DNA from: Thalassotalea agarivorans
GTDB lineage: Bacteria > Pseudomonadota > Gammaproteobacteria > Enterobacterales > Alteromonadaceae
Reading direction: 5' to 3'
DNA: 64,000 nt
NCBI RefSeq assembly: GCF_030295955.1
Contig: NZ_AP027363.1
Coordinates: 1,302,001-1,366,000, forward strand
Position numbers and translations under genes: made by a program. Every line of letters starts with the position of its first letter. The stretch's first letter is position 1. Of the stretch, positions 53,913 through 64,000 are shown piece by piece. The notes beneath the pieces were generated by a model. That model did not search any database and was not told the DNA's origin. It worked only from the letters and a program-made list of their open reading frames with translations.

Positions 53913-55043
53913 TTGACTACATCTGCCATTTTGGTACTGGAAGACGGTACTGTATTTAAAGGCACCGCGATTGGTGCTGAAGGCGCAGCGGTTGGTGAGG
54001 TAGTATTTAATACTGCGATGACCGGCTACCAAGAAATTCTGACTGACCCTTCTTATGCAGAACAGATTGTTACATTAACATACCCACACATTGGTAACGT
54101 AGGTACCAACAGTGAAGACGAAGAGTCGGGTACCATTTGGGCGAAAGGCCTAGTAATTAGAGACTTGCCTCTTTTAGCAAGTAATTTTCGAAACGAAGAA
54201 ACGTTAAGTGAATACTTAAAGCGTAACAACATTTTAGGTATTGCAGACATAGATACACGTAAGCTAACACGTATTTTACGTGAAAAAGGTGCGCAAAACG
54301 GTTGTATCCTTGCCGGCGACAACGTAGACGAAGCAGCTGCTCTAGCGCAAGCAAAAGCATTCCCTGGTCTTAAAGGTATGGATTTAGCTAAGGTTGTTTC
54401 AACCAAAGAAAAATACCAATGGACAGAAGGTAGCTGGCAACTTGGAAAAGGCTACGTTACACCAGAAAACAAACCATTTCATGTCGTTGCTTACGATTTC
54501 GGTGCGAAACACAACATTTTACGCATGTTAGTTGACCGTGGTTGTCAATTAACAGTTGTTCCGGCGCAAACGCCAGCAGATGAAGTATTGGCATTAAACC
54601 CAGATGGCATCTTCTTATCGAATGGCCCAGGTGACCCAGAGCCATGTGACTATGCAATCAGCGCAATCAAAACATTTTTAGAAACAGATATCCCAGTATT
54701 TGGTATTTGTTTAGGTCACCAGTTATTAGGTCTAGCAAGTGGCGCTCAAACAGTGAAGATGAAGTTTGGCCATCACGGTGCTAACCACCCTGTAAAAGAT
54801 TTCGAAAACAATGTGGTTATGATCACCAGCCAAAACCACGGTTTTGCGGTAGATGAAGACAACTTACCAGATAACTTAACCGTAACGCACAAGTCGTTAT
54901 TTGATGGTTCATTGCAAGGTATTCACCGCACAGATAAGCCGGCATTTAGCTTCCAAGGTCACCCAGAAGCAAGCCCAGGTCCACATGATGCAGCGCCATT
55001 ATTTGACCATTTCATTGAATTAATTGAAGCACGCAAAGCGTAA
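53913..55043 (+). CDS. carA: Carbamoyl-phosphate synthase small subunit (glutaminase)
   Basis: Provides ammonia from glutamine for carbamoyl phosphate (arginine and pyrimidine precursor). The start is TTG 53913, 5 bp after GGAGG (53903-53907); the upstream in-frame codons lack support. About 376 aa. It has the class I amidotransferase triad: Cys in [12 protein letters not shown], and His/Glu in [14 protein letters not shown]. It is followed by carB after 21 bp. Confidence 0.96.
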   Translation: MTTSAILVLEDGTVFKGTAIGAEGAAVGEVVFNTAMTGYQEILTDPSYAEQIVTLTYPHIGNVGTNSEDEESGTIWAKGLVIRDLPLLASNFRNEETLSEYLKRNNILGIADIDTRKLTRILREKGAQNGCILAGDNVDEAAALAQAKAFPGLKGMDLAKVVSTKEKYQWTEGSWQLGKGYVTPENKPFHVVAYDFGAKHNILRMLVDRGCQLTVVPAQTPADEVLALNPDGIFLSNGPGDPEPCDYAISAIKTFLETDIPVFGICLGHQLLGLASGAQTVKMKFGHHGANHPVKDFENNVVMITSQNHGFAVDEDNLPDNLTVTHKSLFDGSLQGIHRTDKPAFSFQGHPEASPGPHDAAPLFDHFIELIEARKA

Positions 55044-55064
55044 CTAATAGGAGTTAAGCATAAT

Positions 55065-58000
55065 ATGCCAAAACGTACTGACATAAAAAGCATTCTTATT
55101 CTAGGCGCTGGCCCAATTGTTATTGGTCAAGCGTGTGAATTTGACTACTCGGGTGCGCAAGCGTGTAAAGCACTTCGCGAAGAAGGCTATCGCGTTATTC
55201 TTGTTAACTCGAACCCAGCAACAATTATGACTGACCCTGAAATGGCTGATGCAACATACATCGAGCCAATTCATTGGGAAGTTGTACGTAAGATTATTGA
55301 AAAAGAGCGTCCAGACGCTGTACTACCTACTATGGGTGGTCAAACAGCGCTTAACTGTGCGCTTGAACTAGAGAGCCAAGGTGTTTTAGAAGAGTTTGGC
55401 GTTGAAATGATTGGTGCTACTGCTGACGCAATCGATAAAGCAGAAGACCGTGACCGTTTCGACAAAGCGATGAAGGCCATCGGCTTGGAAACACCGCGCG
55501 CTGAAATTGTTCACTCAATTGAAGAAGCGTTTGAAACCTCTGAACGTATTGGTTTTCCATGTATCATTCGCCCATCATTCACTATGGGTGGTACGGGTGG
55601 CGGTATCGCATATAACCGCGAAGAATTTGAAGAAATTTGTAACCGTGGTTTAGACCTTTCGCCAACAAACGAATTGTTAATCGACGAATCACTTATCGGT
55701 TGGAAAGAATACGAAATGGAAGTTGTTCGTGACAAAAACGACAACTGTATCATTATCTGTTCTATTGAAAACTTTGACCCTATGGGTATCCATACCGGTG
55801 ATTCAATTACTGTTGCACCTGCGCAAACGTTGACCGACAAAGAATATCAAATCATGCGTAACGCATCGCTAGCGGTATTGCGTGAAATCGGTGTTGAAAC
55901 AGGTGGTTCAAACGTACAGTTTGGTGTAAACCCAGTAGATGGTCGTATGGTTATCATTGAGATGAACCCACGTGTATCTCGCTCATCTGCGCTAGCGTCT
56001 AAAGCAACTGGTTTCCCAATCGCTAAAATCGCAGCAAAACTAGCGGTAGGTTTCACGCTAGATGAATTACAAAATGATATTACAGGTGGCGCAACACCAG
56101 CGTCATTCGAACCGACTATTGATTACGTAGTTACTAAGATTCCACGCTTTAACTTTGAAAAGTTTGCCGGTTCTGAAGACCGTCTAACGACCCAAATGAA
56201 ATCAGTGGGTGAGGTTATGGCAATTGGTCGTAACCAACAAGAATCACTTCAAAAAGCACTACGTGGTCTTGAAGTAGGTGCATCAGGTTTCGATCCTCAA
56301 GTTGACGTAACGCAACCAGGCGCGAAAACTAAAATCATGCACGAGCTTCGCGAAGCGGGTGCAGAGCGTATTTGGTACATTGCTGATGCTTTCCGTATCG
56401 GCTTAACTATGGAAGAAATCTTTAGTGCAACTAAGATTGACCCATGGTTCTTAGTACAAATTGAAGACATCGTTAAAGAAGAGCAAACAGTTGCTGAAGG
56501 CGGTATGGCTGGCTTAACGGCAGATTACTTAGGTAGCCTGAAGCGTAAAGGTTTCTCTGATGCGCGCTTAGCTGATGTTATCGGTGTGTCTGAGTCTGAA
56601 ATTCGTAAGAAACGTCACCAAGCGGAAATCTTCCCTGTGTACAAGCGTGTAGATACGTGTGCTGCTGAGTTCAGTTCTGACACGGCATACATGTACTCAA
56701 CTTATGATGAAGAGTGTGAATCAAACGCTAGTGACAAAGATAAAATTATGATCATCGGCGGTGGTCCTAACCGTATCGGTCAAGGTATCGAGTTTGACTA
56801 CTGTTGTGTACACGCAGCGCTTGCATTGCGTGAAGACGGTTACGAAACCATCATGGTTAACTGTAACCCTGAAACAGTATCAACTGACTACGATACGTCT
56901 GACCGTTTGTACTTCGAACCGATTACGTTTGAAGACGTGTTAGAGATTGTTAACGTTGAGAAGCCAAAAGGTGTTATCGTGCAATATGGTGGTCAAACAC
57001 CACTTAAACTAGCGCGTGCACTAGAAGCGGCAGGTGTACCAATCATTGGTACGTCACCAGATGCGATTGACCGCGCCGAAGACCGTGAACGTTTCCAACA
57101 AGCAGTTGAGCGTTTAGGCTTATTACAGCCTGAAAATGCCACGGTTACATCAGTAGAAGAAGCTGTTGCTGAAGCGAAAAACATTGGTTTCCCATTGGTT
57201 GTTCGCCCATCATACGTACTAGGTGGCCGTGCAATGGAAATCGTCTATGACGAGCAAGACTTGCGTCGCTACATGAATGAAGCGGTAAGTGTTTCAAATG
57301 ACTCACCAGTATTACTTGACCGATTCCTAGACGACGCGGTAGAAGTTGATATCGATGCTATTTGTGACGGCGAAAATGTCGTGATAGGCGGTATCATGCA
57401 ACATATCGAACAAGCAGGTGTTCACTCTGGTGACTCAGCATGTTCATTACCACCTTACAGCTTGTCTAAAGAGCTACAAGATGTCATGCGTGAGCAAGTG
57501 ACTAAGCTAGCATTTGAATTAGGCGTAGTTGGCCTAATGAATACGCAAATGGCAGTAAAAGACGGCGAAGTTTACCTTATCGAAGTAAACCCACGTGCAG
57601 CGCGTACTGTACCATTTGTTTCAAAAGCGACATCAGTGCCGCTAGCAAAAGTTGCAGCGCGTGTTATGTCAGGTGTATCGCTTAAAGAGCAAGGTATTGT
57701 TGAAGAAACAATTCCACCGTTCTTCTCTGTGAAAGAAGTGGTTATTCCTTTCAACAAGTTCCATGGCTGTGACCCATTAATTGGTCCAGAAATGCGCTCA
57801 ACAGGTGAAGTAATGGGTGTAGGCGACACGTTTGAAGAAGCTTATGCTAAAGCGAACCTAGGCGCAGGCGTAACCATTCCTAAATCTGGCCGTGCACTTA
57901 TCTCTGTAAGAAACAGTGATAAAGAGCGTGTAATTGACCTTGCTAAGCAAATGGTTGATATCGGTTGGGAAATCGATGCTACTCACGGTACAGAAATCGT

Positions 58001-58283
58001 GCTTCGTGAAGCAGGTATTCCAGTGCGCCGCGTAAACAAAGTACATGAAGGTCGTCCTCATATTCTTGATAGAATCAAGAACAATGAATACACCCACATC
58101 ATCAATACAACTGAAGGTCGTAAAGCGATTGAAGATTCAAAAGTATTGCGTGGTGGTGCTTTGCGTTACAAGGTAACTTATACAACAACATTGAATGCGG
58201 CATTTGCGGCGTGTATGGCTCATGAAGCAGACGATAGAAATATCGTTACGTCAATTCAATCATTGCATCAAAAATGTAAATAG
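55065..58283 (+). CDS. carB: Carbamoyl-phosphate synthase large subunit
   Basis: Makes carbamoyl phosphate from bicarbonate, ATP and CarA-derived ammonia. 1072 aa. The two homologous ATP-grasp halves are visible ([18 protein letters not shown] near the N-terminus and [17 protein letters not shown] near residue 565), followed by the C-terminal allosteric MGS-like domain. The carAB operon ends at a perfect hairpin terminator. Confidence 0.98.
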   Translation: MPKRTDIKSILILGAGPIVIGQACEFDYSGAQACKALREEGYRVILVNSNPATIMTDPEMADATYIEPIHWEVVRKIIEKERPDAVLPTMGGQTALNCALELESQGVLEEFGVEMIGATADAIDKAEDRDRFDKAMKAIGLETPRAEIVHSIEEAFETSERIGFPCIIRPSFTMGGTGGGIAYNREEFEEICNRGLDLSPTNELLIDESLIGWKEYEMEVVRDKNDNCIIICSIENFDPMGIHTGDSITVAPAQTLTDKEYQIMRNASLAVLREIGVETGGSNVQFGVNPVDGRMVIIEMNPRVSRSSALASKATGFPIAKIAAKLAVGFTLDELQNDITGGATPASFEPTIDYVVTKIPRFNFEKFAGSEDRLTTQMKSVGEVMAIGRNQQESLQKALRGLEVGASGFDPQVDVTQPGAKTKIMHELREAGAERIWYIADAFRIGLTMEEIFSATKIDPWFLVQIEDIVKEEQTVAEGGMAGLTADYLGSLKRKGFSDARLADVIGVSESEIRKKRHQAEIFPVYKRVDTCAAEFSSDTAYMYSTYDEECESNASDKDKIMIIGGGPNRIGQGIEFDYCCVHAALALREDGYETIMVNCNPETVSTDYDTSDRLYFEPITFEDVLEIVNVEKPKGVIVQYGGQTPLKLARALEAAGVPIIGTSPDAIDRAEDRERFQQAVERLGLLQPENATVTSVEEAVAEAKNIGFPLVVRPSYVLGGRAMEIVYDEQDLRRYMNEAVSVSNDSPVLLDRFLDDAVEVDIDAICDGENVVIGGIMQHIEQAGVHSGDSACSLPPYSLSKELQDVMREQVTKLAFELGVVGLMNTQMAVKDGEVYLIEVNPRAARTVPFVSKATSVPLAKVAARVMSGVSLKEQGIVEETIPPFFSVKEVVIPFNKFHGCDPLIGPEMRSTGEVMGVGDTFEEAYAKANLGAGVTIPKSGRALISVRNSDKERVIDLAKQMVDIGWEIDATHGTEIVLREAGIPVRRVNKVHEGRPHILDRIKNNEYTHIINTTEGRKAIEDSKVLRGGALRYKVTYTTTLNAAFAACMAHEADDRNIVTSIQSLHQKCK

Positions 58284-58342
58284 CTTGCCTCTCTTGAAAA
58301 AGATGCGATAAGCTATATATCTTATATATCAATGCACAGTTG

Positions 58343-58378
58343 AATAAAGGTGGTTTTTGAACCACCTTTATTATTTTT
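58343..58378 (+). terminator. Terminator of carAB
   Basis: Perfect 13-bp stem (58343-58355 with 58360-58372), 4-nt loop, T-rich tail. Confidence 0.87.
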
Positions 58379-58412
58379 AGAAAGTAGATAACAAGAAGTT
58401 TTAAGGAATACA

Positions 58413-58889
58413 ATGAATCAAGTACCAATGACGGCGCAAGGTGCAGAGGCACTACGCGAAGAATTGAATCATTTAAAAACTGTTAAACGCCCAGAAATTA
58501 TTGAAGCGATAGCAGAAGCGCGCGAACATGGCGACTTGAAAGAAAACGCTGAATACCATGCGGCAAGAGAGCAGCAAGGCTTTTGTGAAGGTCGTATTCA
58601 AGATATCGAAGGTAAACTTAGTAACGCACAAATTATTGATGTCACTAAAATCCCTAATACAGGAAAAGTGATTTTCGGTGTTACGGTAACCTTATTAAAT
58701 ATCGACACTGACGAGGAAGTGACTTACCAAATCGTCGGTGATGATGAGTCTGATATTAAGCAAAACCGTATTAGCGTTAATTCACCGATCGCACGTGCGC
58801 TTATCGGTAAAGAAGTAGACAGCGAAGTTGAAGTGACAACACCTGGTGGCCAGGTTGAGTATGAAATTGTCGCCGTTGAACATGCGTAA
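58413..58889 (+). CDS. greA: Transcription elongation factor GreA
   Basis: Stimulates transcript cleavage in backtracked RNA polymerase. 158 aa. It has an N-terminal coiled coil with the acidic tip D41 and E44 in [15 protein letters not shown], and a C-terminal globular domain. A GGAAT purine tract precedes the start. It ends in a strong terminator. Confidence 0.97.
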   Translation: MNQVPMTAQGAEALREELNHLKTVKRPEIIEAIAEAREHGDLKENAEYHAAREQQGFCEGRIQDIEGKLSNAQIIDVTKIPNTGKVIFGVTVTLLNIDTDEEVTYQIVGDDESDIKQNRISVNSPIARALIGKEVDSEVEVTTPGGQVEYEIVAVEHA

Positions 58890-58906
58890 GCACAATATTT
58901 AGTATA

Positions 58907-58936
58907 AAGCCCAGACACAAGTCTGGGCTTTTTTTT
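58907..58936 (+). terminator. Terminator of greA
   Basis: Perfect 10-bp stem AAGCCCAGAC (58907-58916) with GTCTGGGCTT (58921-58930), 4-nt loop, T-run. Confidence 0.9.
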
Positions 58937-58947
58937 GCCAAAACACC

Positions 58948-59107
58948 GTCATCCCTTGCCTGACACGGGATCTTCTCGGTTGATGGATCGCGTTGCTTAA
59001 GGGAACAGGGGACGAGTACGCTTACGCTAGAGGTACAAGGGGCAGAGCAATTGGTATCTTCTACTCGAAGCCTATAGCACGCAGCTCGCAGCCCTAAACC
59101 CACAGCA
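58948..59107 (+). repeat. Heptad-array element, third locus
   Basis: Contains a GTCATCCC/CGGGATC inverted motif (58950-58976), the boundary GCGTTGCTTAAG (58990-59001), two heptads (GGAACAG, GGGACGA, 59002-59015), GTACGCTTACGC, and a six-unit second-family array (59066-59107). Decayed relative to the first locus. No gene is seen between greA and 59200. Confidence 0.78.
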
Positions 59108-59199
59108 CTGGTTTCAACTCGCTTAGGCTATTTTTACTATTCCTAATTAAACCAATAGCGTTTAGGGTAGAGTTAGAAAACTAACAGAAGTACATAACA

Positions 59200-60072
59200 A
59201 TGAAAGCTAACAGAACAATATCCGCCGAACTCTTAGACAACAAAGACGCTTTTACAGGTGATTTTTATAACAAATTTACCCTAAGAACCGCAGACGCGCC
59301 ATTGGAATTAACGCCTGAAATATCAAAAGATTATTTGTTTCCAACCTTTTATGGTGATGTGTCATGCGCGATAGGCATCTTTTTATGTGACTATGAGAAA
59401 GCGAAACGTTTGTTGCCATCAAAGGATATGGAACCAGTAAAAATGCCAGGTGGCAGGGCGCTGGTGACTTTTTCATGTTATGAATACAAAAATGTGCTTG
59501 GCGTAGCACCTTATAATGAAATCGCGATGACCATCCCAATGCAAGTCAAGCCGGGCTTTAATCCACCTTTGTTGCCTTTGTTGATGGAAGGGATGTTCCC
59601 TAAATTTGGCTATCACGTATTCCACATGCCGGTAACCAGTTTAGAGAACCAAATCAGGGGCCTTAAAATTTGGGGATTACCTAAGGTGGTGGACGATATC
59701 AGCATTGAAGTGATAGACGGTGTAAGTAGCACCAAAGCTACGGATGAAGCTGGCAATGACTATTTTTCACTACGCGTACCTACCTCAGGCAAAGCGCAAA
59801 CGTTTAATGTAAATTCTAATTTATATTCAATGTTAGATGGTGAAATGAAGCAAAGCGAAACCAGCTTTAGCGGCACATTTAATGTCACTAAAAACCTTGC
59901 TAGATTATGGAAAAAAGACGTGTCAGAAGGTGATGTAGCATTAACGCTAGGTAGCGGTCCATTTGCGGATAAGCTTAAGCAACTAAACATCGACCCTGTG
60001 CCGTTTCAAACACGTTATTGCGCGAGCATGAGTGCGTGTTTCGACTTGCCAAACCAAGACTTTGAATTATAA
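59200..60072 (+). CDS. Acetoacetate decarboxylase-like protein
   Basis: 290 aa, of the acetoacetate-decarboxylase (ADC) fold family. The segment GLKIWGLPKVVDDI resembles the ADC Schiff-base lysine region, which would be consistent with decarboxylation or another lysine-based reaction on a beta-keto acid. Many ADC-like proteins have other functions, so acetoacetate is not assured. It stands alone between greA and yhbY, a spot usually occupied by nothing, with heptad repeats directly upstream. Confidence 0.78.
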   Translation: MKANRTISAELLDNKDAFTGDFYNKFTLRTADAPLELTPEISKDYLFPTFYGDVSCAIGIFLCDYEKAKRLLPSKDMEPVKMPGGRALVTFSCYEYKNVLGVAPYNEIAMTIPMQVKPGFNPPLLPLLMEGMFPKFGYHVFHMPVTSLENQIRGLKIWGLPKVVDDISIEVIDGVSSTKATDEAGNDYFSLRVPTSGKAQTFNVNSNLYSMLDGEMKQSETSFSGTFNVTKNLARLWKKDVSEGDVALTLGSGPFADKLKQLNIDPVPFQTRYCASMSACFDLPNQDFEL

Positions 60073-60100
60073 CACTGGTGTCGTACACCACTCTGACACC

Positions 60101-60133
60101 AATAAAAAAGCCGACATTACGTCGGCTTTATTT
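60101..60133. terminator. Bidirectional terminator between the ADC-like gene and yhbY
   Basis: Stem AAAGCCGAC (60107-60115) with GTCGGCTTT (60121-60129), 5-nt loop, A-run and T-rich flanks. Confidence 0.85.
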
Positions 60134-60146
60134 ACTGCATCAAACA

Positions 60147-60446
60147 CTACATTTTTGGAATGTGTATTTTCTTGTCATCGCTTTGGCGAAAAGCCACAAG
60201 CGTTTTACCTATCACTTGCACTTTAACAGCGCCCGTTTCGCGGATAATAGCGTCAACGATTAGGCCTTTTGTTTCACGGTTATCAGTGGGTATTTTTACC
60301 TTGATTAACTCATGAATGTCTAAAGCTGAGTCTATCTCTGCAACAACACCTTCTGTTAACCCGTTTGCACCGAGCAATACAACAGGCTTAAGGTCGTGCG
60401 CAACGCCTTTAAGATATTGAATCTGTTTTTTTGATAAATTCATCAA
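60147..60446 (-). CDS. yhbY: Ribosome assembly RNA-binding protein YhbY
   Basis: 99-aa CRM-domain protein that binds pre-50S ribosomal RNA. Motifs are LKGVAHDLKPVVLLGANGLTEGV and the KVKIPT strand. It is divergent from rlmE, the conserved gammaproteobacterial arrangement. Confidence 0.94.
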   Translation of the reverse strand: MMNLSKKQIQYLKGVAHDLKPVVLLGANGLTEGVVAEIDSALDIHELIKVKIPTDNRETKGLIVDAIIRETGAVKVQVIGKTLVAFRQSDDKKIHIPKM

Positions 60447-60534
60447 TTATTTCACATGGTTTACTTGAATTACGCGTATTTTACCCTTATCTATGGATTA
60501 TTACTATTGCTAGCACAGTATTTGTACATTTGAA

Positions 60535-61164
60535 ATGAGCAAAAAGAAACAAAGCGTTAGTTCCCAGCGTTGGATGCAGGAACATTTTGAAGATAAATAT
60601 GTCAAAGAAGCACAGAAGCTAGGCTTTCGTTCGCGTGCGGTTTTCAAGATTAAAGAGATCAATGAAAAGGATAAATTGATCAAACCAGGCATGAAAGTCG
60701 TAGATCTAGGAGCGGCACCTGGCGGTTGGTCAGAATACGCCGTTAAAGCGGTTGGCGACGCAGGGCAGGTGGTAGCTTGCGATATACTCGCCATGGACCC
60801 AATAGCTGGCGTTGATTTTTTGCAAGGTGACTTTAGAGAAGAAGCCGTGCTTGACGCATTACTTGACCGCATAGACGGTAAAAATATTGACGTTGTGATG
60901 TCTGACATGGCAGCGAACTTCACCGGCAACGACAGTGCCGATTCAGCACGTAGTATGTATCTTGTTGAATTAGCGCTAGATATGTGCCACCAAGTACTCA
61001 AATCCAATGGCGCTTTTGTGGTAAAAGTATTCCAAGGGGAAGGCTTCGACCAATTTTTAAAAGACGTACGCGCATCGTTTAAAGTAGTGAAAACGCGCAA
61101 GCCAGACTCTTCTCGTGCAAGGTCGCGAGAAGTGTATTTAGTGGCAACAGGATTTAAACACTAG
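60535..61164 (+). CDS. rlmE: 23S rRNA (uridine2552-2'-O)-methyltransferase RlmE/FtsJ
   Basis: Heat-inducible methyltransferase for U2552 of 23S rRNA in the late 50S stage. 209 aa. The SAM motif is [13 protein letters not shown]; the K-D-K-E catalytic residues are consistent with K in [11 protein letters not shown] in [11 protein letters not shown] in [10 protein letters not shown] and the final E in SREVYLV. It is followed by ftsH. Confidence 0.96.
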   Translation: MSKKKQSVSSQRWMQEHFEDKYVKEAQKLGFRSRAVFKIKEINEKDKLIKPGMKVVDLGAAPGGWSEYAVKAVGDAGQVVACDILAMDPIAGVDFLQGDFREEAVLDALLDRIDGKNIDVVMSDMAANFTGNDSADSARSMYLVELALDMCHQVLKSNGAFVVKVFQGEGFDQFLKDVRASFKVVKTRKPDSSRARSREVYLVATGFKH

Positions 61165-61285
61165 TATTGTGCCTAAATTGTAGGCAAAGTAACTTTTACT
61201 TACTTATTTTTGCAAGCAAGTCTTGGCTAAGTCGGTTATAGTAGTAAGAGACTTGTTTTAACGTAAACAGCAAGAGGTTGTTAAA

Positions 61286-63211
61286 TTGAGCGATATGGCT
61301 AAAAATCTCATTCTTTGGTTAGTAATAGCGGTTGTGCTTATGGCTGTGTTTAACGGGGTTAACCCGGGCGCAGACAAAGAGCAGCAACTCGATTACACAC
61401 GCTTTATACAGGATGTTCGAGAAGGGCAAATCAGTGAAGCAAATGTAGATCGTAACGGTGTCGTTACTGGTACTACAAAAACAGGCAATAAATTTACCAC
61501 GGTGATCCCAGGTGGATATGACCGCGACTTAATTAACGATCTTGTTAAGCAAGGCGTTAAAGCAACCGGTAAATTACCTGAAGAGCAAAGCCTGCTCACC
61601 TCTATTTTTATTTCTTGGTTCCCAATGTTATTGCTAATCGGCGTATGGATATTCTTCATGCGACAAATGCAAGGCGGTGGCGGCAAGGGCGCAATGTCTT
61701 TTGGTAAGAGTAAAGCGCGCTTGTTAAGTGAAGACCAAATCAAAACGACATTTGCTGACGTTGCCGGTTGTGACGAAGCAAAAGAAGAAGTGTCAGAACT
61801 TGTTGACTACTTAAAAGACCCAAGCAAATTCCAACGCTTAGGTGGCCGCATTCCTTCAGGTGTTCTGATGGTAGGTCAACCAGGTACAGGTAAAACCTTG
61901 CTAGCTAAAGCGATTGCTGGTGAAGCAAAAGTACCGTTTTTCACTATTTCAGGTTCAGACTTTGTTGAAATGTTTGTGGGTGTTGGTGCATCGCGTGTAC
62001 GTGACATGTTTGAACAAGCGAAAAAATCAGCGCCTTGTATCATTTTTATTGATGAGATTGACGCAGTAGGTCGCCAACGTGGCGCAGGTTTAGGTGGTGG
62101 TCACGACGAGCGTGAACAAACACTTAACCAAATGCTTGTTGAAATGGATGGTTTTGAAGGTAACGAAGGCGTTATCGTGATTGCTGCGACTAACCGTCCA
62201 GATGTATTAGACCCAGCGTTACTTCGTCCTGGTCGTTTTGACAGACAAGTGACTGTTGGTTTACCAGATATTCGTGGTCGTGAACAAATATTGAAAGTAC
62301 ACATGCGCAAAGTGCCAATTGGTGACGATGTAGATGCATCTGTAATCGCGCGTGGTACGCCAGGTTTCTCTGGTGCCGATTTAGCTAACTTAGTCAATGA
62401 ATCTGCATTGTTTGCAGCCCGTGCGTCTAAGCGTTTAGTAGGCATGGAAGAATTTGAACGTGCGAAAGACAAAATATTGATGGGCGCAGAGCGCAAATCA
62501 ATGGTAATGAGCGAAGACGAAAAAGAAATGACGGCATACCACGAAGCGGGTCATGCTATTGTTGGTCGCTTAGTACCTGAACACGATCCAGTGTACAAAG
62601 TGTCTATTATTCCTCGTGGTCGCGCCTTAGGTGTTACCATGTACTTGCCTGAACAAGACAGATTCAGCCACAGCAAGCAACACTTAGAAAGCAACATTTC
62701 GTCGCTTTATGGTGGTCGTATTGCCGAAGAAATTATCTATGGTGCTGATAAAGTGTCTACTGGTGCGTCTAACGATATTGAGCGCGCAACAGGACTTGCT
62801 CGTAAGATGGTAACGCAATGGGGTTTATCTGAGAAAATGGGTCCTATGTTATTTGCTGAAGAAGAAGGTGAAGTATTCCTTGGCCGCTCGTCAGCAAAAT
62901 CTATGCATATGTCGAATCAAACGGCGAAAGAAATCGACGACGAAATCAAAGCGTTTGTTGAGCGCAACTATCAGCGCGCCGAGCAAATATTGAAAGACAA
63001 TATGGACATTCTTCATGCGATGAAAGATGCGTTAATGAAGTATGAAACCATTGACGCACGTCAAATTGATGATCTGATGGAACGTCGCGAAGTAAGACCA
63101 CCTGCTGATTTAGGTGGCGGCTCTAAGCCAAAGAGCAACGACTCAACGCCAACAGATAGCGCAGAGGTTAATCCTAACTTAGACAATCCGTCTGACGCGC
63201 CAGCAAAATAA
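61286..63211 (+). CDS. ftsH: ATP-dependent zinc metalloprotease FtsH
   Basis: Inner-membrane AAA+ protease that degrades LpxC, sigma32 and unassembled membrane proteins in relatives. 641 aa. Spans at about 7-23 and 104-124; AAA domain with Walker A GQPGTGKT (197-204), Walker [32 protein letters not shown]; protease motif HEAGH. The usual Walker A in homologues is GPPGTGKT, so Q198 is a substitution outside the invariant GKT. The start is TTG 61286 with AGAGG at 8-bp spacing; an ATG at 61295 is the other option. Confidence 0.97.
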   Translation: MSDMAKNLILWLVIAVVLMAVFNGVNPGADKEQQLDYTRFIQDVREGQISEANVDRNGVVTGTTKTGNKFTTVIPGGYDRDLINDLVKQGVKATGKLPEEQSLLTSIFISWFPMLLLIGVWIFFMRQMQGGGGKGAMSFGKSKARLLSEDQIKTTFADVAGCDEAKEEVSELVDYLKDPSKFQRLGGRIPSGVLMVGQPGTGKTLLAKAIAGEAKVPFFTISGSDFVEMFVGVGASRVRDMFEQAKKSAPCIIFIDEIDAVGRQRGAGLGGGHDEREQTLNQMLVEMDGFEGNEGVIVIAATNRPDVLDPALLRPGRFDRQVTVGLPDIRGREQILKVHMRKVPIGDDVDASVIARGTPGFSGADLANLVNESALFAARASKRLVGMEEFERAKDKILMGAERKSMVMSEDEKEMTAYHEAGHAIVGRLVPEHDPVYKVSIIPRGRALGVTMYLPEQDRFSHSKQHLESNISSLYGGRIAEEIIYGADKVSTGASNDIERATGLARKMVTQWGLSEKMGPMLFAEEEGEVFLGRSSAKSMHMSNQTAKEIDDEIKAFVERNYQRAEQILKDNMDILHAMKDALMKYETIDARQIDDLMERREVRPPADLGGGSKPKSNDSTPTDSAEVNPNLDNPSDAPAK

Positions 63212-63224
63212 TCTTGCAAAACAG

Positions 63225-63248
63225 AGCCCCGACCCTCGGGGCTTTTTT
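63225..63248 (+). terminator. Terminator of ftsH
   Basis: Stem AGCCCCGA (63225-63232) with TCGGGGCT (63236-63243), 3-nt loop, T-run. It suggests that folP has its own promoter or relies on read-through. Confidence 0.82.
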
Positions 63249-63269
63249 CTATATTTTTAGGTGACGAAG

Positions 63270-64000
63270 GTGTTTGAAACACAACTATTACTGCCAAAAG
63301 TTATGGGAATATTAAATGTTACGCCAGACTCGTTTTCTGATGGCGGCGCATTTAACCAATTAGATAATGCCATAGATCAAGTCGCGGACATGATTGAACA
63401 TGGCGCAGATATGATTGATGTAGGTGGCGAATCGACAAGACCTGGCGCCGCCGAAGTGTCGCTCGACCAAGAACTATCCAGAGTTGTCCCTATTATTGAA
63501 GCGATCAACGATCGTTTTGACGTAGCCATATCGCTCGATACAAGTAAGGCAGAGGTGATGGCTGCGGGTATAGAGCGCAATGTTGCGATGATAAACGACG
63601 TTCGCGCCTTGCAGCTTCCTGGCGCATTAGAAGCTGTTGCTAACAGCAACGTACAAGTTTGCTTGATGCACATGCAAGGTCAACCCAAAACCATGCAGGA
63701 CAACCCGAATTATGAAGATGTGGTTAATGACATCAATAGCTTTTTTGAAGCGCGTATTAACGCCTGTGAACAAGCAGGAATAGCAAAGCAGCGTATTATT
63801 CTTGATCCCGGCTTTGGTTTTGGCAAAACCTTAGCGCAAAACTATCATATACTGGCCCATTTTCAGGCCTTTAAGCATTTTGAATTACCGTTACTTGCCG
63901 GTATTTCTAGAAAGTCGATGTTGGGCAATTTATTAAATCGTCCAGTACAAGACAGGTTAGCAAGCAGCATAAGTGCAGCAGTGATCGCATGTCAGCATGG
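63270..64000 (+). CDS. folP: Dihydropteroate synthase (3' end outside window)
   Basis: Joins p-aminobenzoate to dihydropterin pyrophosphate in folate synthesis; target of sulfonamides. About 243 codons are visible, and the frame is open to the right edge. Motifs are MGILNVTPDSFSDGG (pterin loop), DVGGESTRPG, and the late DPGFGFGK and GISRKSM. The start is GTG 63270 with AGGTG upstream; an in-frame GTG at 63261 is possible. It is conserved downstream of ftsH. Confidence 0.95.
   Translation, partial: MFETQLLLPKVMGILNVTPDSFSDGGAFNQLDNAIDQVADMIEHGADMIDVGGESTRPGAAEVSLDQELSRVVPIIEAINDRFDVAISLDTSKAEVMAAGIERNVAMINDVRALQLPGALEAVANSNVQVCLMHMQGQPKTMQDNPNYEDVVNDINSFFEARINACEQAGIAKQRIILDPGFGFGKTLAQNYHILAHFQAFKHFELPLLAGISRKSMLGNLLNRPVQDRLASSISAAVIACQH

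Overview
This is a chromosomal window from a marine gammaproteobacterium, most likely order Alteromonadales and Colwelliaceae-like (Thalassotalea or Colwellia type). That placement is inferred from gene content and order (dapB-carA-carB-greA, yhbY/rlmE-ftsH-folP, rnhA/dnaQ followed by a tRNA-Asp cluster, fadE next to yafJ, bepA-arsC/perM, purMN beside a DUF2066 gene and hda), moderate AT-richness and the protein sequences. No phage, plasmid backbone, CRISPR array or intact transposase is visible.

Layout. 1-4.6 kb: an amidohydrolase cut by the left edge, a TPR-sulfotransferase and an M2 (ACE-like) peptidase lipoprotein. 4.6-6.1 kb: non-coding DNA made of three large direct repeats. Each holds degenerate 7-bp (heptad) arrays, and each is bounded by a leftward intrinsic terminator. 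6.2-11.2 kb: astE and the branched-chain 2-oxoacid dehydrogenase operon (E1 alpha, E1 beta, E2; no E3 in the window). 11.3-14.3 kb: a LiaF-like protein whose stop codon lies in the target site of a 263-bp MITE, then a serine/threonine kinase. 14.4-27 kb: VOC and SRPBCC proteins, a patatin, a dGTPase, cysK, an RDD membrane protein, two CBM9/DUF5916 paralogues, two small membrane proteins and rnhA. 27.2-29.3 kb: dnaQ, four identical tRNA-Asp genes behind a strong promoter, and a second patch of heptad repeats.

29.4-40.7 kb: a beta-lactamase-fold hydrolase, a LuxR-type regulator divergent from an FAD dehydrogenase/TPP enzyme pair, a TetR regulator, an acyltransferase, a rhodanese, fadE and yafJ. 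40.7-53.7 kb: purN-purM; DUF2066-hda; a leftward bepA-arsC-DUF2069-lipoprotein operon; a TusA-like protein with perM; an NhaC-type antiporter; an FKBP isomerase, a SnoaL-like protein and dapB. 53.7-64 kb: carAB, greA, a third heptad-repeat patch, an acetoacetate-decarboxylase-like protein, yhbY, rlmE, ftsH and a folP truncated by the right edge.

Functionally the window mixes core housekeeping (nucleotide and lysine/arginine precursor synthesis, replication control, rRNA modification, membrane proteolysis, envelope assembly) with catabolism of branched-chain amino acids, arginine and fatty acids. The most unusual content is non-coding. A composite repeat with two heptad families flanked by fixed boundary words occurs at three loci. 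At one locus it is organised in tandem cassettes that each end in an intrinsic terminator, with a five-tract G-quadruplex motif. This could be an undescribed sRNA/repeat array; no expression evidence is available from sequence alone.
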